From: an uncultured Clostridia bacterium
GTDB taxonomy: Bacteria > Bacillota > Clostridia > Christensenellales > CAG-917
Assembly (NCBI GenBank): GCA_949286725.1
Contig: CASECZ010000002.1
Location: forward strand, 1 to 64,000
DNA: 64,000 nt
Direction of reading: 5' to 3'
Shown: piece by piece, positions 20,278 through 32,700 of the stretch
Position numbering within the stretch: the first letter of the stretch is position 1
Layout: each line of letters begins with the position of its first letter
Notes under the pieces: model-generated
Told to the model about the DNA's origin: nothing
The model's input: the letters and a program-made list of their open reading frames with translations, nothing else
Database searches by the model: none
Position numbers and translations under genes: made by a program

Positions 20278-23200
20278 ATGACACAGGAAGTTTTCGAAAA
20301 AGAAAAGAGTTGCGTCGAGATTGCCGCAAGTTGCGCCAACGTGTTGAGTTACTATCACCTTCAAAGCAATGTTTCCCCGATAAAGAGACTGTACGTGAAG
20401 AACTCTTCCGACAACGAACGCGAGAACGTCAAAATCAACGTCTACTCCGAACCGAAGTTTTTGTTGCCCACCGAGATTACAGACGTGAGGCTGCCCCGCC
20501 GCACCACGGCGAAGTTCGAGACCAGCGTTCAGCTGTCGCCTCTGTTTATGGTTGCCCTCGACAAACGCATCGAGGGACAGATAATAATCGAGGTGCGCGA
20601 AGAGGACGTCGTCGTTGCCGAACAACGCTATTCGGTGCAGTTGCTCGCTTTCAACGAATGCGACTTCCGTGAGGACCCCGGCAGTCTTGCCGCTTTCGTG
20701 CGGCGAACGGCGGAAATCAACAAACTGCTCAATCTTGCCAACCGTAAAGTGCAGAGCTGGAACCTCAACTCCTGCACGGGCTATTCGGGCACGCGCAACA
20801 ATGTGCGAAACTATTTTGCCGCCTGTTACAGCGTGCTTGCGGACCAGAAGTTCACCCCTGCCGAAGTCAAGGCGGGTCAGGACTACGTATTCATCGCGGA
20901 CCATCAGGAAACGCTGATATCCAAAATCGCCTCTCCCCTCGAAGTCGCGCTGTTGCTCGCCTCGCTCGTCGAAAGCAACGGGCAAAACGCGCTTATCGCA
21001 CTTGTAGGCGGCAAGTGGTATGCGGGCTGTTTCCTCACGAACGAATGTCTGCCCCACCTCGTCAACGACGACCCCGACATTCTGCGCAAAAAGACGGAGC
21101 GCGGCGTCGGCGACCTCAGCATGGTGTCCGTCGCCGACCTCTTGCAGGGCGTGTCGTTCGAGAAGGCGGAAAAGAGCGCGCAGGCGGCGTTGCGTAAAGA
21201 CGCCGAGGTGGACTTTATCATAGACATCAAGCGCGCGCGCATAATGCACGTATTTCCTCTGCCCGAACGCGTGAAGAGCGAAGGCGGTTACGACCTGCGC
21301 CAGAGCAAGGACTATTACACCGACCTCGCACCCAAACAGCTGAAAGAATACGGCGGCGACATCGTGGGCGAAAAGGAAATCAGCCGCGTCACGCAGTGGG
21401 AACGCCGACTGCTGGATATGGATATGCGCAACTCCCTGCTCAACTTCAAGGTTTCGCAGGCGGTTGTCAAACTGCTGGTGCCCTCTCTCGAAGATTTCAT
21501 CGAGAATATGGCGGAAACAAAATCCTTCACGGTCGAATGCAAACCCAAGGAAAGCCCCGACAGCCCCGACAAAGCGTCCAACGGGTTCGAACGCGGCAGC
21601 TTCCTGAAACCGTTTGCCGACTACATACTCTACGAATACAAAAACAAACGTCTGCGCACAGTGTACGACCTGCGCGAACACGAAAGCACGATGCTCCGCC
21701 TGTTCCGCAAGGAACGTTCCATTCAGGAAGAAACGGGTACGCTGACGCTGTATCTTGCGGCGGGCTTCCTCAAATGGAAAGAACAGGAACTTTCGGACGA
21801 AAAATTCGCCCCCCTCTTCCTCTACCCCGTCACCATAAACAAGAAAGGCGTTGCCGCGCCCGTATATTCCATCGAAATAAACACGGACGACCTGCGCGTC
21901 AACAGCACCCTGCTCGAATTTCTGTATCAGGAGTTCGACCTCGATATGCGCGGACTTACGACGGTGGAGCTCGACTCCCCGCAAGCAGTATTGTCCGTTC
22001 TCGCGCGCATAAAGCGCGAAACCGTACGCTTCAAGGGCTGGGACATCTACCCCAACGTATTCCTCGCAAGCCTTTCTTTTGCCAACTATCTCTTATGGCA
22101 CGACGTCAAGTACAAGTCCGACCGCTTCCGCGAGCACCCCATAGTGCGCTCTCTCATCAACAACAGGCTGGAACTGTCGGGCGACGCCTTCAACCTCTCC
22201 GACCGCAGCAGCGACGAGGCATATATCGGCACGGAAAAGATGTATCTGCCCATATCCGCCGACTCCTCGCAATACTCGGCGATATATGACAGTCTGTCCA
22301 AGAGTTTCGTGTTGCACGGACCTCCCGGCACGGGCAAGTCGCAAACCATAACAAACATCATAGCAAACAATATTGTGCGCGGCAGGCGCGTGCTTTTCGT
22401 CGCGGAAAAAATGGCGGCTCTTTCCGTCGTTCACCGCAGACTGCAAAACATCGGGCTCGGCGACTTCTGTCTGGAACTGCACTCCAACAAAGCCAACAAA
22501 AACCTGGTGCTCAACCACATAATAAACACTCTCTCTCTCGCCGACGAAACCACCGAACAGGACCTCGAAGAAAAAGCGGCGGAAATTGCCGTCCCGCTCG
22601 AAAAACTGCAAAAAGAGCTGGACGCTATGCACCGCAAACGCTATCTCGGATTTTCGCTGTACGAAGCAATTCTCAACTACTTCGAAAACGAGGACGCGCC
22701 CGACTGCCTGAATATCGACAGCCTGTTCTACGAAAAACTGACCGAGAGTTCGTTCAACAACTATCTCGACGTACTCACCGAACTGGCTCTGCGCGCCAAG
22801 GAATGCGGCGACATAGAAAAATCGCCTTTCCGTCACATCGGCGACTTCGAGTACAACGACAAATGGCGTTCGGACGGCGAATCCATACTGGAAATTTACC
22901 TCATCGAACTCAAACACCTGCGTCAGTATGCGCGCAACCTCTTCCCGCTCTTCAATATGCGCACGGTTGCGTTGACGCAAGCCAAACTCGGCGCGTTGTA
23001 CAGGATATGCCATCTGCTCGGCACGGACTGCGTGCAGGAGTATTTCGCGCATTGCAAACTGGTGCCCAACGCAAAAGGTATGCTGGACTCCTTCCGCGAA
23101 GCGTACAAGAAAAACGGCATACTTATGTCGGAATACACGACCAAATACGGACAGTATCCCTACCAAGTGCCCCTCGAAGAACTCGAAGACGCAATGAAAA

Positions 23201-25920
23201 CGGGCAATTACAGCCGCGGCGTCCGCAAGTGCTTCCCTGCGGGCATGGAGAAAAAGGACCGCGGGTTCTTCCTGGAATTCCTCGCAAAATGCGAACTCAA
23301 CCGTCGCACGCTCAACAAGCGCAAGGAAGAACTTGCCTCGCTTTTCGCTATGACGACGGCGAAAGAAGACGCCGTGCACGACAGGGTCGAGATGCTTGCC
23401 GAACTGTTCGACAACGCGCAAAGTCTTTACGCCGATTTCGACCTCAATCTCTTCAACGAAAGTTGTATCGAACTCACGCGCCACGGCACGCACAGATATC
23501 TCGAATTCTTCATTTCGGCATACGACACCTGCACCCGCGCGGCACAGGCGTTTTCGGAGATATTCCGCACGGGCGACTTCGTGGGCGGCGACGACATCAA
23601 CGCGCGCATAGAGTACGTCACCAACGTGCAGAAGAACATAGACTTCATCCCCAACTGGTGCCGTTATCAGGAAATCGTCAACAAATGCCGCAGAAGTGGG
23701 TTCGAATTCGTACTCGAACCGCTCAACGTGGGCGAAATCTCCGCCGACGACATTCTGCGTTGCTTCAAAAAGAGCGTTTACTACAACTTCATCAAGAGCG
23801 AGCTTTATCTCGACGACGTGTTGTGTCAGTTCTCGGGGCTCACCCTCGAAGAGGCGGCGAACAAATTCAAGACGCTGACCGAGGAATACGAGCGACTGAC
23901 GCGTCAGGAACTGTACCGCAAACTCGTGGCTTCCCTGCCCCGCGCGGACACGACGGGCGACCACAACCTCGAACGCGTGTTGCTTATGCGCGCAGAGAAA
24001 ACGGGTATGAAAGGCACTACACTGCGCGGGCTGTTCGCACAGATACCCAACATTCTCAAAGCCTGCTGTCCGTGTATGCTTATGTCACCGACCTCGGTTA
24101 CGCAGTTCCTCGACATCGATATGGACAAATTCGACCTCGTCATATTCGACGAAGCGTCGCAGGTGCCCACCTGCAAAGCCGTCGGCAGCATCGTCCGCGG
24201 CAAGGACCTCATCGTCGTGGGCGACCCCAAACAGTTGCCGCCTACCTCGTTTTTCAGTTCGGACTACAAGGACGACGAACACTACGAGGTCGAGGACCTC
24301 GAAAGCATACTGGACGACTGTCTTGCGCTCGGTATGCCCGAAAATCATCTGCTGTGGCACTACCGCTCCAATCACGAGAGCCTCATCGCATTCTCGAACG
24401 CGATGTACTACGACAACACTCTGCTGACCTTCCCCTCCCCCAACGAACTCAACAGCAAGGTGTCCTTCAAATACGTTGACGGCGTCTACGACCGCGGCGG
24501 CACGAAATGCAACAAGAAGGAGGGCGACGAACTCGTCGCCGAGGTCATTCGCAGGCTGAAAGACCCCGCCACGCGTACCCAGAGTATCGGTATCGTCACC
24601 TTCAATACCGCCCAACAGAACTACATCGAAAACGCGCTGTCCAAGCTCATTCACCAGCACAACCTCGACTCCGTCGCCTACGACTGCGAAGAGCCGCTTT
24701 TCGTCAAGAACCTCGAAAGCGTGCAGGGCGACGAGCGCGACGTCATTCTGTTCAGCGTGGGTTACGGTCCCGACAGCAACGGCAAACTGTCACTCAACTT
24801 CGGTCCCATCAACCAGGCGGGCGGCTATAAACGCCTCAACGTCGCAGTCACGCGTGCGCGCAACGAAATGCGCGTGTTCAGCGCGATAACGGGCAATATG
24901 ATTGACCTCAACCGCACGGACAGCAAGGGCGTGGCGGGGCTTAAAGCCTTCCTCGAATACGCAGAGCGCGGAAGAGAGATGCTCGCCATTTCCAACACCG
25001 ACATCACCGAAACCCGCGGCGGCATAGGCGAACTCGTCGCGCGCGAACTCAAAGACAAAGGCATCATTTGCGATTACAACCTCGGCGTGTCCGATTTCAA
25101 AATCGACGTCGCAGTCGTCGACCCGCGCAATAAGGACAAGTACATTCTTGCCATCATCTGCGACAGCGAAAGCAGCTGCAAACTCAAAGGCGTCAAGGAC
25201 CGCGTCGCCATGCAGACCAAAATCCTGCGCAAACTCGGTTGGAACACATATCAGCTGTGGACGGTAAACTTCTTCAACAACACGCGCCGCGAAATCGCCA
25301 AAATCAGGGACTACATAACCACCCTGACGGAAAAGAAAGTGATGAGCAAGAAACTGGTGAAAGACATCACCAACCGCTACCGCGTGCCCTATAAGAGTTA
25401 CTATTGCAAACCTATGGTCAAGGCGGGCGCGGATTTCGTGCTCAACTTCGTCAACGAGGAGAAAATCAAAAACAAAATCCGTGATATAATCGAAACCGAG
25501 TCTCCCATCGAAAGTTCCGTGTTGCTCGAAAAGCTGATGGTAATCTTCAACGTTCCCAAGACGAGCAAACGCGCGGCGGCGTTGCTCGGCGACTATATGA
25601 ACGAGTTCGCAAGCCTGCAACAAACCTATTTCGGCAAGACCTTCTATGTCGACAAACCCGTCGAAACCTTCCGTCCCTGCGACGTCAAAACGACGCGCGA
25701 CCTCACCAAGGTACACCCTGCCGAAATCATCGCGGCGGCGAAGTGCGCAATCGAAACGCGACTCAATCTCGAACGCGCGGACGTCATCAAAGAAGTCATC
25801 GCCCTCTTCGGCGTAGGCAAGAAGACAAAGGCGATTACGGAATGGATTGACCAGTGCATTTCGCTCGGCGTGTCCGAGAATCAGATACTGGTCACCGTGG
25901 ATGACATCCTCGCCACCTGA
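20278..25920 (+). CDS. DUF4011-type superfamily 1 helicase with Vsr-like and DUF3320-like C-terminus
   Basis: 1880 residues. ATG 20278 follows TAGGAG by 5 bases. Order of parts: a beta-rich N-terminus; a transglutaminase-like segment (about 190-250); DUF4011 (WERRLLDMDMRNSLLNF near 372); Walker A GPPGTGKSQT near 682; Walker B IFDEASQ near 1290 with GDPKQLPP near 1315; QGDERDVIL near 1482; VAVTRARNEMRV near 1522; a Vsr/MTES_1575-like domain (about 1575-1690); and a DUF3320-like end. The ATPase motifs are complete. The nuclease-like domain reads LAIICDSESS where active relatives have an IECDG-type motif, and the transglutaminase-like part lacks Cys and His. Related single-gene proteins have been linked to phage defence. 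No other defence gene lies nearby. Confidence 0.9.
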   Translation: MTQEVFEKEKSCVEIAASCANVLSYYHLQSNVSPIKRLYVKNSSDNERENVKINVYSEPKFLLPTEITDVRLPRRTTAKFETSVQLSPLFMVALDKRIEGQIIIEVREEDVVVAEQRYSVQLLAFNECDFREDPGSLAAFVRRTAEINKLLNLANRKVQSWNLNSCTGYSGTRNNVRNYFAACYSVLADQKFTPAEVKAGQDYVFIADHQETLISKIASPLEVALLLASLVESNGQNALIALVGGKWYAGCFLTNECLPHLVNDDPDILRKKTERGVGDLSMVSVADLLQGVSFEKAEKSAQAALRKDAEVDFIIDIKRARIMHVFPLPERVKSEGGYDLRQSKDYYTDLAPKQLKEYGGDIVGEKEISRVTQWERRLLDMDMRNSLLNFKVSQAVVKLLVPSLEDFIENMAETKSFTVECKPKESPDSPDKASNGFERGSFLKPFADYILYEYKNKRLRTVYDLREHESTMLRLFRKERSIQEETGTLTLYLAAGFLKWKEQELSDEKFAPLFLYPVTINKKGVAAPVYSIEINTDDLRVNSTLLEFLYQEFDLDMRGLTTVELDSPQAVLSVLARIKRETVRFKGWDIYPNVFLASLSFANYLLWHDVKYKSDRFREHPIVRSLINNRLELSGDAFNLSDRSSDEAYIGTEKMYLPISADSSQYSAIYDSLSKSFVLHGPPGTGKSQTITNIIANNIVRGRRVLFVAEKMAALSVVHRRLQNIGLGDFCLELHSNKANKNLVLNHIINTLSLADETTEQDLEEKAAEIAVPLEKLQKELDAMHRKRYLGFSLYEAILNYFENEDAPDCLNIDSLFYEKLTESSFNNYLDVLTELALRAKECGDIEKSPFRHIGDFEYNDKWRSDGESILEIYLIELKHLRQYARNLFPLFNMRTVALTQAKLGALYRICHLLGTDCVQEYFAHCKLVPNAKGMLDSFREAYKKNGILMSEYTTKYGQYPYQVPLEELEDAMKTGNYSRGVRKCFPAGMEKKDRGFFLEFLAKCELNRRTLNKRKEELASLFAMTTAKEDAVHDRVEMLAELFDNAQSLYADFDLNLFNESCIELTRHGTHRYLEFFISAYDTCTRAAQAFSEIFRTGDFVGGDDINARIEYVTNVQKNIDFIPNWCRYQEIVNKCRRSGFEFVLEPLNVGEISADDILRCFKKSVYYNFIKSELYLDDVLCQFSGLTLEEAANKFKTLTEEYERLTRQELYRKLVASLPRADTTGDHNLERVLLMRAEKTGMKGTTLRGLFAQIPNILKACCPCMLMSPTSVTQFLDIDMDKFDLVIFDEASQVPTCKAVGSIVRGKDLIVVGDPKQLPPTSFFSSDYKDDEHYEVEDLESILDDCLALGMPENHLLWHYRSNHESLIAFSNAMYYDNTLLTFPSPNELNSKVSFKYVDGVYDRGGTKCNKKEGDELVAEVIRRLKDPATRTQSIGIVTFNTAQQNYIENALSKLIHQHNLDSVAYDCEEPLFVKNLESVQGDERDVILFSVGYGPDSNGKLSLNFGPINQAGGYKRLNVAVTRARNEMRVFSAITGNMIDLNRTDSKGVAGLKAFLEYAERGREMLAISNTDITETRGGIGELVARELKDKGIICDYNLGVSDFKIDVAVVDPRNKDKYILAIICDSESSCKLKGVKDRVAMQTKILRKLGWNTYQLWTVNFFNNTRREIAKIRDYITTLTEKKVMSKKLVKDITNRYRVPYKSYYCKPMVKAGADFVLNFVNEEKIKNKIRDIIETESPIESSVLLEKLMVIFNVPKTSKRAAALLGDYMNEFASLQQTYFGKTFYVDKPVETFRPCDVKTTRDLTKVHPAEIIAAAKCAIETRLNLERADVIKEVIALFGVGKKTKAITEWIDQCISLGVSENQILVTVDDILAT

Positions 25921-25933
25921 CGCGAAACGACGA

Positions 25934-25965
25934 AAACGCTCCCGCAAAACGGGAGCGTTTTTTTG
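25934..25965 (+). terminator. Terminator after the helicase gene
   Basis: AAACGCTCCCG-CAAAA-CGGGAGCGTTTTTTT. The AAAA at the 5' side could also end leftward transcripts from 26016. Confidence 0.9.
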
Positions 25966-26015
25966 TTTTCCGTATGTCCGTTTGTTTTGCGTTACCGCTT
26001 ATCCCCTGCCTCCGC

Positions 26016-26666
26016 CTAGGCGGATTTCTCATTTTCGTCCGAAGGTTCTTCGGCACGTCCTTTCGCATTATCGTAGGCGTCCCCTGTCTGTGCGGTAACG
26101 GTTGCGACGCCTGCGTTCTTTTTGCTCAGCATAATCATTGCGACGAACGCGCCTGCGGATACCGCCAGCGTGAGAAAAACGCCCGCGCTGAGGAAATACC
26201 CCGTTTTGAAAGTTTCGTTGCCGTATGTCAACGTATCGGAGAATTTCGCCTGCACCGCGCCGAGACAGAAAAGTTCTATGACGTTGAGAACGATAAACGC
26301 GATAAACAGTATTTTCACTATTTGTTTCAGCCGTAGCGCACCGATTTTTTCGGGCATACGGATATACCCCGCCGCGCCGATTATTCCGAGCACTCCGAAC
26401 ACCAGCATGACAAGTGCGACAATCAACGCCATTATCTGAAAAGCGCAGGCGGCACCCATTGCCCCGCCCGTCGTCCAGGACAACACGTCGTAGCCGCTCA
26501 CGCCCGATTTGGTGAGGGTGTAAGTCAGTTGAGCGTCCATGCCCGTATAGCCGAGCACCATATACCTCAACGTCATATAAGGGATTGCAAGCAGGACGAG
26601 ATAAACAAGCCCCATACCCGCGCAGAGCATCCGATCCGCCATTCCCGCGATTTTGTTTTTGTCCAT
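26016..26666 (-). CDS. Four-helix membrane protein of unknown function
   Basis: 216 residues. Four hydrophobic helices can be seen, near residues 13-38, 75-105, 118-138 and 155-180. The first and second are separated by an outer loop of about 35 residues (GYTGMDAQLTYTLTKSG) and the third and fourth by a short loop. The C-terminus (about 185-216) is a charged, Glu/Asp/Lys-rich cytoplasmic tail. CGGAGGAA lies before the ATG. No family motif was recognised. It reads leftward, convergent with the helicase gene and separated from the LRR gene downstream by a terminator, so it appears to be a single-gene unit. Confidence 0.75.
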   Translation of the reverse strand: MDKNKIAGMADRMLCAGMGLVYLVLLAIPYMTLRYMVLGYTGMDAQLTYTLTKSGVSGYDVLSWTTGGAMGAACAFQIMALIVALVMLVFGVLGIIGAAGYIRMPEKIGALRLKQIVKILFIAFIVLNVIELFCLGAVQAKFSDTLTYGNETFKTGYFLSAGVFLTLAVSAGAFVAMIMLSKKNAGVATVTAQTGDAYDNAKGRAEEPSDENEKSA

Positions 26667-26734
26667 ACGTTCCTCCGATGCGTTTTATTTAATTGTACGC
26701 ATCCCGCACGCAATTTATCCCTTCGACTTGTGCG

Positions 26735-26764
26735 AAAAAAAGACCCGCCGATTAACGGCGGGTC
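26735..26764 (-). terminator. Leftward terminator between the membrane protein and LRR genes
   Basis: Minus strand GACCCGCCG-TTAAT-CGGCGGGTC followed by TTTTTTT. By position it lies just upstream in coordinates of the four-helix gene start and 25 bp beyond the LRR stop codon at 26790, so it ends the LRR transcript. Confidence 0.88.
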
Positions 26765-26789
26765 CTCTTAATTTTGCCAAAAAGACATT

Positions 26790-29700
26790 TTACATCGAAA
26801 TTTGTTGTTTATAAACTATCGTTGCCGAGCATTTGTTGTTCCAGCTGTCATTCCATCCCTCGGGTAACTCGCCTTCCGCAAACGGGACGTTGATTGTGAC
26901 GAGTTGCGCGCAGCCGTAGAAAATTCCCGTGCCGACTGTTTCAAGCGAGGACGGTAAAGTCACCGTTGTAAGCGGCGCTTTCCAGAAAGCAAACTTGTTG
27001 ATGTGTTTGACACCTTCCCCGATTTCAATCGATTCGACGTCGCTCTCGGCAAAAGCATATTCGGCAATGCCTACCGTGCCTTCGCGCAACACGACTTCCG
27101 TCGCGCCGTCCTCGACATCTATTGCCCATTCGCCGATATATTGCACTTGATCGACGGTTGTGAAAGCTTTCGTACCCGAAAACGCATATTGCGCGATCAG
27201 CGTCACGCTGGCCGAAATATAGACGTTTTCCAGTGTGCTGCATCCGTAGAAGGCGCCCGTCGACAACCCCGTCACCGCATCGGTCAACCTTATCTCTTCA
27301 AGCGCAATACACCCACGGAAAGCGTAATTGCCTATCAGCAAATTGCCTTCAGTCGGCAAAGATATCTCTTTGAGCTTTGTCATATTGTAGAACAAATAAG
27401 ACGGAAGCGTTTCGACCGTGCTGCCAATCACCACGTTTGAAATCTCTGTACATTTATAGAATGGCGTATTCGAATAGTTGTTGTCTTCGTTTTTGTTAAG
27501 GTGCAACGCGTTTGATGCGTTATAATTCACTTTCGTAAGAGAAGTGCAATTCCAGAAAGGCAGGTACACCATTTTTTCGACCGTGGACGGAATGGTCACT
27601 TCTGTTATGCCCGCATTGTAAAACGCGGCGGAACCGATGTATTGCAATCCCTCCGGCAGTTCGTATATGGTTGTCGCTCCCGACCCTGTGACATAGTCAG
27701 GCTCCGTCGACACAAGACTTGTGCAATCGTAAAATGCTCCCTTTTGTATGGTTTGAAGCGCCGTTCCTTTGTAGACCGTCTTTTCGAGTGCGGTACAGTT
27801 GCGGAAAGCATAGTTGCCGATTGTTTGCAGACCGGTGCCGAACTCCACGTCGGTCAATGCGGCACAACCGTAAAAGGCATATTCTCCCAGGGTATTCAAA
27901 CTGTCGGGTAAGGTCACCGAAACGAGTTCGCTGTATCCAAACGCATAGTTGCCTATGGAAGTCAATTCAGCACACGCCGAGAAGTCCGCGCCTTTGGACA
28001 AAGGCACGTTTTTGAAAGCGCTGTTGCCGATGGTCTTCAACGCCGCTCCGAATTGGACAGAAGCATATCCCGTTTGAATAAACGCCTTGTCGCCTATCGT
28101 TTCGAGCATGTCGGGCATCACAAGATCTCCTTCCATGGACGAGCAGTTCATGAATGCCGCCGCTCCGATGTTCGTTATGTCTGTACCGAAATCGATCGCC
28201 GTTATTCCGGTGTATGCGAATGCTTCGTCGCCTATCGTTTCGAGAGAATCGGGCAAAACCAATTTACCCGTCAAAGAGGTACAATATTTGAATGCCGCCT
28301 CGCCAATGCTCACGATGCCCTCTCCCAGCTCGACGTAGGTCAGCGCCGATTGCTGCGAAGACGATCCGCCGAACATATCCGCGGGTATGGCAAGGTTGTT
28401 GCCGCCTTTGAATACGATGCGTTGCAAGGAAGATGAAAAGGCGTCGCCTGCGATCTCTGCCAACGACTCGGGCAAAGTTATTTCGGTGAGTTGACAATTT
28501 GCAAAAGCGTTGCCGTTTATTCTTTCTATATTGCCCGTAACGGTGATGTTCGCAAGTTTTGAACCCATAAAACACCGTTCGGGAATTTCAGCTGCCGACT
28601 TCCATGTGACGGATTGCACTCCGCTGGAGCGGAACGCGTCGACACCCACGCTTTCGACAGACGACGGAATGTCGATATTCTGTATTTCTCCGCTGTAAGC
28701 GAATGCCTCATCGCCTATCGTTTTAAGTGTGGAGGGCAAGATCACGGAGGAAAGCATCGTGTATCTGCTGAACGCTTTTGCGCCGATCGAAGTAACCCCT
28801 TCGGGAACGACGACGGTCGACAGTTTGCTGTTTGCGTCATTGATGAGGTTGCGATTGTTGATTGTAACAAGCGAATACGTCTTTCCGTTCAGTTCGTATG
28901 TTGCGGACGGTTCAAAGGTTTCGGGCAATGCGTTGTTTACGTCCTCTATGGTGACGGTAAGCGTTTCGGAATCGTAACAGTACAACGCACCGTTTTCGGA
29001 AATGTAGATCTTGCCGTCCTCGCCAACGGAATTGTCTGGATATCCGTAAATCACAATCGCCTCCCCTTCGCACATGTCTTCGGCATATCCATCAGGGCGT
29101 TTATCAAGTTCACAGTAAACAATCAGATAGTTCGTCGCGACGATGGCTTGGCTATCGACCACCTGCACCGTATCGGGAATTATCACGGAGTTTGTTCTGG
29201 GCCAGGTGATTGCGGACTTGAAGATGCGCGTTACGTTGTCGGGCACGACATACGTTTCGCCCTCCTCCGACACCTCTGCGACGTACAGCACCCCGTCTAT
29301 GATGAGGTTGTCCTTATCGTCGAGCAACAATGTACCCGTAAATGCGTTCGTGCCTATGGAAACGATGTTGGCGGGCATATTCAAAGTGGTAAGAGCGGTG
29401 TCGAACACAAATGCCTCGGTGCCGATTGTCCTCACGCTGTCGGGCAATATGACTTCGGAAAGATGAGTCTGATAAGCGATCGCGTAATCGCCGAGCGATA
29501 CAAGCTGAGTTGCATTGGAAAGATCCAGAACGCCTATATCGAAATGGGCGCCCTGCACAGAGCCCTCGGTGGAACGCAGAACTTCGTTGCCGATGCGTTG
29601 CAACTGCGATCCCTCTTCGACCGACAGGTATCCCACGCTCGCATCCAACATATACTTATATTCCCATTTTGTTCCGTTCACGAATTTGACGTACCGCGAC

Positions 29701-32700
29701 AGTTGCCCTATGGGAGTGTCGAGCGCGGTTATTTGTGCGGGCAACACCAAATTCTCCACGTTGAGTTTTTCGGGCACATAGATCAATTCGGAATAATCTT
29801 TGGAATACAGCAACCCGTCTCTTGCGGACAAGTACGGATTGCCATCACTCACCGTTACGCAGGCAAGGACCTCGGTTGTCCCGGAAATGAAATCCATTCC
29901 GTACGATATGCCGAGCAATGTTTTGGTGACCTCATCGCGCGTCATACCCGAACCTATATGCAGACTTGTTGCATTCGGCAAACTGAGGACTGTTCCTCCC
30001 CAATACAAGTCCTCAAGGACGGACGTTACGCTGTCGGGAATTATTACCTCCTCGACACCGCTCAGATTGCCCACTATGGTCGCACCGTCGGCGGACAACA
30101 CCAAACCGTTTGACATAACGACGTTCGGGTTGTCGGGAGAAATGACAACGTCGGTTACGCCCGACAACGTGCACAGAGCTCTGAATTCGGAAGCAGGCAC
30201 CCCCGCGCCTATCTCTATGTGCGAAAGTTTCGAACCGAACACGTTGTTCGAAATCAACTCGTACCCGAGGCTGCCCCCGTCGACAACGCTGTCGGGAATG
30301 ACCACGGACGTGACGTTGGGGAAACTCAGGCGCGCACCGCCGAACATCTTGGACGATACGGCCGTCGTGCCGTCCAGTATGCGCAACTCCCCTTCCATAT
30401 ATCTCGCAACCGCGATGACTTCGTTATCGACTTTGTTGTAAAGCACGTTGGTCTGCGAGAACATATTGGGATTTTCGTCACTGCACGAAAGCGCGGCAAG
30501 ATCGTCCATATCCGCAAAGAATGCGCTCGTCAGCAAATTGACCTTCTTGCCCAAAGACAGAGAGACCATGTTCTCGCAATTGCCGAACGCGTTTTCCGCC
30601 AACGCACCCACGTTGTCCGGAATAACCATCGACGTCATTGCACCGCCGTAAAACGCCGATGCCATAATCGTGGTTGTGCTTGACGGAATCGTAACGGTTG
30701 CGTTCACGTTGCCGCGCATGGAATTCTGTGCTATGATTCTGACGCCTTCGGGAACCGCCGTTGCGGTTTTGAGCGCGCCGAGCAACGTAGCGGTATCGAT
30801 TTCGACAAGGCAACCGTTCTCCACACGGTAGTCCGCATTGTCTGCCGCAACCGTTATGTTTTCCAGCGTCAACGGAAAATCGTAATAATCGTTATTGTCG
30901 TAACCGAAATTGATGATTTTGATGATTTTGACGGTTGAAGGATACGAAACCGACTTCAAAACCCCATTATCGAGCGGAAGAACGCAGGAGTTGATGTATT
31001 CCACTCCTTCGGGGAAAACTATGCTTTCCACTCTGGCAAGTGCCCTCAACGCCCCGAACACCACCGTCTCGGTGCCCTGTTTGATGTTGACAGCCGTTAT
31101 TTCTTCGTTGTCTGTGGACACGTAATAATTCTCCAAAGACTCGGCTGTTCCCAACAACACGTTACCCCAATAATACAACCCTTCGATCTCTTCGAGCTGT
31201 GCCTTCATCAAAGGCGCATCGCTGAAAATGTTGCTGTATGCGTACACCAACGAAGAGGGGCAATTCACTTCGCCGAGCGACGGGCAATTTTTGAAAGCGT
31301 CAAATCCGATTTCTTCGATTTCGTCGGGCAGTTCGACTTTCACAAGCGATGAACAATTTGCGAATGCGTTGTTGCCTATTCTCTTTATATTGTCGTTCAG
31401 ATAAATGCTTTCGAGTTCAAAGCAGTTCTCAAAGCCCGACGCTTCTATGCGCCGTACCTCTTTGCCCGCATACATCGTCGGCAGGTATGCGCTTGTAATG
31501 GTCGACATCACGGCGGGGTTGACGGAAACCGAATAACAATCGTTTGCGGGATAATAGGTGAACACGAAATTGTCGTAATCGATGGCGTTGCTCCACTTTG
31601 CGTAGAACGTCACGTCGGATTGCAAAGTATAAGGAATTTCCACGGGAACCGTGCAATCGGCATCGAGATACCAGCCAAGGAAATTGTAAGTGTTTCCTTC
31701 CTCGTCGTAACGCTGAGCAACGGGGAATTCGTAAAGCACCCTGCCTTCGGAATGAGAAAGCGGTTGTATCGGTGTGCCGCCATTAACTTCATAAGTCACG
31801 ACCTTGGCGCTTTTCACCCATTTCGGAGTCAATTCACGCGTTGCGGATATGTTCGTCGAAAAATCGAAGTTCCAGCGATAGTCATCAACGGAAGTGATCG
31901 TTCTCCAGAACCAGCCGTCGAAAGTATATCCGGCAACGAATGCATTTTCGGGTCGGACTATCTTCCCGTTATATTCCACGGATTGTTGGGACAGAATCTC
32001 GTTGTTGAAACCTTTTTTGAACACCACCGTGGTGTCGGGCTGTTTCTCCCACCGCAGATAGACGTGGTTGCTTTCGGATGTCAGCACAAACGGAACTTCG
32101 TATATGTTCTCCGCGGAAAAATCCGCCGATTTGTAGTAGCCCGTACATATGTACCCTTCACGGTAAGGCTGGTTGTACCCGACACTGCAAAACGGAAAAT
32201 CCATCCTCGTTGTCAGAGCAACGCCTACCGATTGTCCCATAATGCCGTACATTACGGTATTGCCTGCTCCGTTTCCGGGATGAACGGTAAGACTCGCGTA
32301 AGTGTCGTCGGCAGCCACTTCGATATACACGGCATACAACGTCAATTCATCGCGCTCCTTGACGTCCACGGGGAACAGCACTGCTTCGTGATAGCTGTTT
32401 ATCCCCTGGTTTTCGAGGTTGTAACTGTATTGCGCATTCCAAAAGGCAAACTTCAAAGTGTGCCTGATGCTGTCGGCATCCAAGTACGTGATGTCAGGGG
32501 GATTGTCGGGCTGTTCAAGCAGCGAGCCCTTATTGACGGTGGTCGACTGCATGACCTCTCCGCCGTAATTAACGGGCAAACTGCTGCCATACGGTTCGGC
32601 AAGCAAATATCTGACCGTCGTCTGCCCTTCCGCCGTCCATTTTGCGTAAAAGTTGGTATTCGCTTCCAGTTTGTACGGGAACCGCGCTTCGTTTGTCAGC

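Noticed and set aside
20278..25920. Multi-gene defence island around the helicase
   Set aside because: Neighbours are a transporter pair and an unrelated membrane protein; no methylase, nuclease, integrase or toxin gene is seen, so at most a single-gene system is supported.
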